The position numbers and the translations under genes were made by a program. A stretch of 64,000 nt of DNA from assembly GCF_021190955.1 (NCBI RefSeq), contig NZ_JAIOAO010000010.1, forward strand, positions 54,126-118,125. The letters are read 5' to 3'. Shown in pieces: positions 60,428 through 64,000 of the stretch; the stretch's first letter is position 1; the number at the start of each line of letters is the position of its first letter. This DNA is from Parachryseolinea silvisoli (lineage in GTDB: Bacteria > Bacteroidota > Bacteroidia > Cytophagales > Cyclobacteriaceae). The notes under the pieces were generated by a model that made no database searches, had not been told where the DNA came from, and saw nothing but the letters and a program-made list of their open reading frames with translations.

Positions 60428-61036
60428 TTATGCTAAGTATGTTAACAAATGAAGCACAACAATCATATTGATATTCAGATCGACGTTGGCGCTTAGGAAA
60501 TCGCGCACATACTTCATCGATTTAATCATTTGGTTGCGTACTGTGTTGCGAGAAATACCCAGCGTTTCGGCAATCTCGTCATAGCTCATGCCGTCCAGGT
60601 GATTCATTTTAAAGATCGAACGGCGTTGCGTCGGCAAGTTTTCAATAGCTTTGTCCATGATGCGATGGTAATCGTTCAGCACCACGCGCTCTTCTGTCAG
60701 GTCACGGCTAACTTCCATGGAAAAGCTATAGGTCTTGCGCTGTCGGGCCAGCCGCGTTTCCTGGCGCAGGACGTTCAGAATCTTATTGCGCGTCATTCTA
60801 TATAATAGAGCGCCGAGTGGCAAAGAAGTGTCAATTTCGGCACGATACTCCCACAGGCTCACAAACACGTCCTGCAGAATCTCTTCGGCAAGCTCCTGCT
60901 GGCGGGTAAATTTAAGCGCATAGGCATACAGCCTGGCTTCGAACCGCCGGAACAATTCCGCCAGCGCAGGTTCATGACCAGCTCTTAATAAAGAAACCAG
61001 TTCCCCTTCCAAACAAGTGGCCAATTTTGTTGTCAT
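60428..61036 (-). CDS. ECF-type sigma-70 family RNA polymerase sigma factor, non-SusC receptor locus
   Basis: The 202-residue sigma factor has region 2 LAELFRRFEARLYAYALKFTRQQELAEEILQDVFVSLWEYR and region 4 LPTQRRSIFKMNHLDGMSYDEIAETLGISRNTVRNQMIKSMKYVRDFL. This is the usual Bacteroidota FecI-like layout. It should drive the TonB receptor gene and perhaps the beta-helix and TIG-LRR genes. A candidate -7 element CAAAATTA (TAATTTTG on the minus strand) lies at 61114-61121. Confidence 0.95.
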   Translation of the reverse strand: MTTKLATCLEGELVSLLRAGHEPALAELFRRFEARLYAYALKFTRQQELAEEILQDVFVSLWEYRAEIDTSLPLGALLYRMTRNKILNVLRQETRLARQRKTYSFSMEVSRDLTEERVVLNDYHRIMDKAIENLPTQRRSIFKMNHLDGMSYDEIAETLGISRNTVRNQMIKSMKYVRDFLSANVDLNINMIVVLHLLTYLA

Positions 61037-61113
61037 GGTTGCCTAGATTATCGGGTTTGATCGCTATCGGTGCTATACAATGTTAGAGCATTACTATGTT
61101 TCAAATCTTACAG

Positions 61114-61142
61114 CAAAATTAAGTAAGCGTTAATACTCCAAA
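61114..61142 (-). promoter_or_regulatory. Probable promoter of the ECF sigma-FecR operon
   Basis: On the minus strand TTTG (61142-61139) is followed by TAATTTTG (61121-61114), a full match to TAnnTTTG, with a 17-bp spacer that is 2 bp short of the usual 19-21. It would give a leader of about 70 nt before 61036. Confidence 0.4.
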
Positions 61143-61187
61143 TTCTTGATTCAAAAATCTCTATTTGAGAAAATTCTCTATACAATG

Positions 61188-62570
61188 CTACCTTAAAATT
61201 TCAAGCCTGCGGGTTATTACCTGGGTAGCCGACCGAATTACCGCTACATAAATACCCGGCGGTACATGTGCCACCGGAATCTGCGCCTTGCCTTCATCAT
61301 ACACACCTTCCTGCACCTTGCGGCCCATGACATCGTAAATCGCCACCGAAAAAATTTCTTCCGAGCATTGTATGACCAGGTCGTTTCGGGCCGGCACGGG
61401 GTACAAGCTTATAGTGAGCGGTACGTCGAAGCACGAATGACTATTCAGGTAATCCGTGATCGCCGCTTGCGCCACGCTACTGAACGTCAGATCTCCGCCG
61501 AGGGAGGGGCACATCAGGGTGTGCACCACGTCGCACGCTCCGAGCTCGTGTAAGGCCCCCAGTAAATGTCCGATCTCGTGTGCCACAGCAATCGTTTCAA
61601 AGGCTGGATTGTCACGTGAAAAATATCCATAAGCATACGATCGATCTTCGCATGCCTGCCCCTGGTAGGCGCGGCCCACACTCCCCGAGGGTATAGTAGT
61701 CGTGTTGAACAAAAAGGCCAGGTTGCGCGAAACCGTGGTGTGCCGGCTATTCCATTCGGTGCGAAATTGCTCCAATAACTGCAGACTTTCGTTTGACTTA
61801 TACGGATCTTCGTCGACGGCAAAGGCGTGCTGATACGTCACGCGAAAGGTTACACCAAAATCGCGCTCATAGAGTCCTTCGATCTCATTGAGAACCTCGA
61901 GAATATGAGCATTGGTTTCTTCGCCGCGGGTTATGTAATAATTATAGGAAGCTTCCGTGGCAATGAGCAACTGCCCACCCACCGGCGTTTCCGCCGCGAC
62001 GTGTACCCGTGCTACAGCTGCCTCTATACCGCGATCAACCACAGTTTCGCATAAAAGCTGTTCCCGACCGACGGCGTCGGCAGGATATACTATATATAAA
62101 TGAGAATCCGTACCGGGTAAAAAGTTCCGCACCGGTCTTATAAACCGAAGGGTGTCCTGCCGGACAAAGTACCCGGACAGTCCGCCGTCGCCCACGCTAA
62201 CCCGCACCGGCTGCCGCCGGTCCTCATGATAATATCCTTTAAACCATCGTGTAGAAGCATAGGTTTCCTCGCGCTCTCCGTGACCCGTGGTCACCACCGC
62301 GTGATAGTCTGCGTTCCGAAGATCGTTCGGTTCGAGCATCACGTCACCCGCCGTGCCGGATGCGTCAAGCGACAATCGAAATGTGCCTGCACGTCCCGCC
62401 ACAGCCGGCGCAGGCCCTTCCAGCAGCACCAGCTCGTATGCCCCAAATTGCGTATCCAATACGGCCTGTATAGAGGCATCGGGCTTCACTTTACGCGTCA
62501 ACAGCACGGACTGCTGCGCCTGCAACGGCCATCCGAACAATACCAAAACGAGGGAGAGGAAATTTTTCAT
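61188..62570 (-). CDS. Zinc metalloprotease of reprolysin/M12 type with T9SS C-terminal domain
   Basis: The protein has 460 residues, with the start MKNFLSLVLVLFG at 62570 favoured over the ATG at 62579. After the signal (to about 18) there is a propeptide-like beta region, then a metzincin catalytic domain with HEIGHLLGALHELG: His331, Glu332, His335 and third ligand His341. Upstream is a typical RSYAYGYFSRDNPAFETIAVAHE. A C-terminal T9SS sorting domain (SLYPVPARNDLVIQCSEEIFSVAIYDVMGRKV...) directs export to the surface. It should degrade extracellular proteins. It is not part of the TonB receptor operon (151-bp gap, own start). Confidence 0.93.
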   Translation of the reverse strand: MKNFLSLVLVLFGWPLQAQQSVLLTRKVKPDASIQAVLDTQFGAYELVLLEGPAPAVAGRAGTFRLSLDASGTAGDVMLEPNDLRNADYHAVVTTGHGEREETYASTRWFKGYYHEDRRQPVRVSVGDGGLSGYFVRQDTLRFIRPVRNFLPGTDSHLYIVYPADAVGREQLLCETVVDRGIEAAVARVHVAAETPVGGQLLIATEASYNYYITRGEETNAHILEVLNEIEGLYERDFGVTFRVTYQHAFAVDEDPYKSNESLQLLEQFRTEWNSRHTTVSRNLAFLFNTTTIPSGSVGRAYQGQACEDRSYAYGYFSRDNPAFETIAVAHEIGHLLGALHELGACDVVHTLMCPSLGGDLTFSSVAQAAITDYLNSHSCFDVPLTISLYPVPARNDLVIQCSEEIFSVAIYDVMGRKVQEGVYDEGKAQIPVAHVPPGIYVAVIRSATQVITRRLEILR

Positions 62571-62838
62571 GGTACACAAGCAGACGTGAAATCATGCCAC
62601 CGCGACGCCCGCGCCCCGCCAAACACCTATAAAATTAGGTAAACCGGCCCGTTGCGCCAAACTTTCCCACATGATCATGCGTGAATATAGTGTTAAGTTT
62701 CGGCTGTAACTTTTGTTCTATTGCAGGTGTTCTCACCTCTTCTGAATTTTGATACACCTGCCGTTGCGTTGGGCGCAAGTCCATGCCCGAGCTCTTTCAT
62801 ATCGGATATACATACCGAATCTTCAACCTGCTTTCATT

Positions 62839-63510
62839 ATGAAAAAATCTATGTGTCGTTTTTCCATTGCCCTGGCTTCCGCCGCCGTGTTTATCCTGTG
62901 CTACACGCCGGCATCGGCGCAATACGCCAGCGCGCGCCGAACAACCACGCCCACGGCTACACGTTCCGCAGCGCGGCAAGCTTCGGGAAAAGCATTTCCC
63001 ACGTGGGCGCTGCAGGTCAACCCTCTCGGCCTGCTGCAATTCGGTCCCATTGTACAAGCCGAGTTTAAGGTCTCCGAGCAGGGCCACTACCTCGCGCCGC
63101 ATGTGCGATTTCCCTACTTCGGCGTATTATATCATGTCGCCACGATCGATGGCGAGGACGACGTAACGGTATCACCGGGCGCATTAGGTGTCGGCATGGG
63201 GTATAAAAAACTATTTGCAAATGCAACCGGCGCCTGGTATATTGGTGGAGCCCTCGACTATTCGTTTGGCAAGAGTGAGTCCGACGGTCGCGTGAAGTGG
63301 GACAACGAATTCAGTTACCTGAATCTCATGGCCAACGGTGGCTGGCGCTGGCGCAATCCTGACAGCCGGTTTGTGTTTGGCGTCGGCGCGTTCCTCGGCC
63401 CGTCGATCGCATTGAAAGATGATACTACGTATACGGACGGCCGCGTAGAAGACGAACGCGAGTCGAGCTTCCTGGGCATGCTGGAGCTGACACTCGGCTG
63501 GGAATATTAG
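62839..63510 (+). CDS. Outer-membrane protein of unknown function
   Basis: From the ATG at 62839 (MKKSMCRFSIALASAAVF) the protein has 223 residues and a signal peptide to ASAQ. An earlier in-frame ATG at 62749 would bury the signal. Strands such as FPTWALQVNPLGLLQFGPIVQAEFKV, LGVGMGYKKLFANATGAWYIGGALDYSFG and FVFGVGAFLGPSIALKDD, with a C-terminal LELTLGWEY, fit a small outer-membrane barrel of the DUF3575 sort. The Thr/Arg-rich stretch after the signal (SARRTTTPTATRSAARQ) is unusual. The metalloprotease gene is divergent. Confidence 0.78.
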   Translation: MKKSMCRFSIALASAAVFILCYTPASAQYASARRTTTPTATRSAARQASGKAFPTWALQVNPLGLLQFGPIVQAEFKVSEQGHYLAPHVRFPYFGVLYHVATIDGEDDVTVSPGALGVGMGYKKLFANATGAWYIGGALDYSFGKSESDGRVKWDNEFSYLNLMANGGWRWRNPDSRFVFGVGAFLGPSIALKDDTTYTDGRVEDERESSFLGMLELTLGWEY

Positions 63511-63771
63511 TAAGAGACCCATTGGCCTATTTTTCGGGAGGGTGGCCTGCCCCTCCACGCGTTACATTTCCCAAAAATTCGCGGCAGACGCATAAATCAA
63601 GCCGTGCTTTCTTGCCGCTGCTGGACAGTCGGACCATAAATCCGCAAAACAGCCACACAACGTCTCTATATCGCTCTTATATTATATACACAATATCCCC
63701 CCTAAATTCTGATCAATTCCCACTATAATGAAGAGATAACCTACTGATGATATACTAATAAGCCACTCTAT

Positions 63772-63795
63772 ACCCAGACCTATAAAGGTCTGGGT
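63772..63795 (+). terminator. Strong hairpin, probable intrinsic terminator
   Basis: ACCCAGACCT and AGGTCTGGGT are exact inverted copies around ATAA, followed by TATCTTTT. It lies 262 bp after the nearest stop codon on that strand, so it may end a transcript with a long 3' region, or an unseen small RNA. Confidence 0.6.
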
Positions 63796-63843
63796 TATCT
63801 TTTGCTTGTGAATACATTGTGCGTACATTGTGTCTTCCTATTA

Positions 63844-63873
63844 TTGGCAGTATATAGAAAGTAGCTATCTTGG
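63844..63873 (+). promoter_or_regulatory. Bacteroidota promoter for the right-edge gene
   Basis: TTG at 63844-63846, a 19-bp spacer, then TATCTTGG at 63866-63873, one base from TAnnTTTG. It would give a leader of about 75 nt before 63953. Confidence 0.5.
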
Positions 63874-63952
63874 TCGTAGAAGTATGGCCCAAAGTCGTTG
63901 CGACCCTGACGACGTTAGCTAGTTATTTCGTTAACCAACATACCCTAACAAT

Positions 63953-64000
63953 ATGGCATTCTTAGAAGAACTGCAATTCACCGGTAGTCTCGGTGACCTC
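63953..64000 (+). CDS. 5' end of a CDS running off the right edge
   Basis: Only the first 16 codons are visible: MAFLEELQFTGSLGDL. The beginning FLEELQFTGSLGDLSAY is typical of a family of hypothetical proteins in Bacteroidota (family memory, not a search result; the last three residues lie beyond the window and are my expectation only). Support comes from the promoter 80 bp upstream and the clean start. Function unknown. Confidence 0.5.
   Translation, partial: MAFLEELQFTGSLGDL

Larger units (their letters stand above)
63511..63952. other. 442-bp intergenic region
   Basis: It lies between the outer-membrane protein and a gene cut by the right edge. It contains a hairpin terminator (63772-63795) and a promoter (63844-63873). 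A frame open from 63522 has no protein features. The first 250 bp hold nothing I can name, though acattgtg repeats near 63811-63835. Confidence 0.55.

Noticed and set aside
63522..63728. 68-codon frame in the right-hand gap
   Set aside because: Composition is unlike a protein and no homology is recognisable.
1..64000. CRISPR arrays, tRNA, rRNA, insertion sequences, attachment sites
   Set aside because: I looked for spaced direct repeats, cloverleaf sequences and transposase motifs while reading and saw none; a tRNAscan or ISfinder run would be decisive.

Overview
The window comes from a polysaccharide-degrading member of the Bacteroidota, most like a soil or sediment member of the Cytophagales/Chitinophagales (inference; there is no rRNA in the window). 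The support is two SusC/SusD pairs, three ECF-sigma/FecR-type regulator sets, secreted proteins with type IX secretion (T9SS) C-terminal domains, and promoters of the Bacteroidota form TTG-N19/20-TAnnTTTG. I saw no tRNA, rRNA, CRISPR array, insertion sequence or prophage.

Region 1 (1-11148) is a fructan utilisation locus. An ECF sigma factor, FecR, an STN-domain SusC, SusD and a truncated SusE-like lipoprotein read leftward. A GH32 fructan hydrolase and a PfkB fructokinase read rightward. Region 2 (11218-23294) is mixed: a secreted protein with a distant paralogue at 48.6 kb, a decayed RDD gene, a sulfatase behind a clear promoter, YihY and AsmA-like envelope genes, an outer-membrane barrel, a LigD-type polymerase domain that seems to have lost catalytic residues, a beta-carbonic-anhydrase-like protein, a tail-specific protease and an AlkD-like protein.

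Region 3 (23328-34944) is a uronic-acid polysaccharide locus. It holds an alginate-lyase-domain lyase, a DUF4861 protein, a GH88 unsaturated glucuronyl hydrolase, SusC/SusD, mannonate dehydratase (UxuA), an ECF sigma factor with an unusual 88-residue FecR-like remnant, and a divergent LacI regulator next to a perfect 20-bp palindrome. GH88 plus UxuA points to a glucuronate-containing glycan rather than alginate. Region 4 (34992-48596) holds a ThuA-domain protein, two class V aminotransferase-fold enzymes, an outer-membrane barrel, a large FtsX-type permease, an SMI1/KNR4-like protein, a P450/ABM/ArsR cluster, a TlpA-like thioredoxin, and a divergent AraC/SDR pair.

Region 5 (49524-61036) is the best candidate for an undescribed system. 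An ECF sigma/FecR pair and an STN-containing TonB-dependent receptor are followed not by SusD but by a beta-helix lipoprotein, a lipoprotein with seven IPT/TIG domains plus a YWTD-like propeller, and a leucine-rich-repeat protein carrying a T9SS domain. The transcript is punctuated by a GC-rich hairpin, a possible 21-codon leader ORF whose stop overlaps the next start, and two strong intrinsic terminators. The right end (61188-64000) has a T9SS-exported zinc metalloprotease, an outer-membrane protein and a 442-bp gap with a promoter leading into a CDS cut by the window edge.
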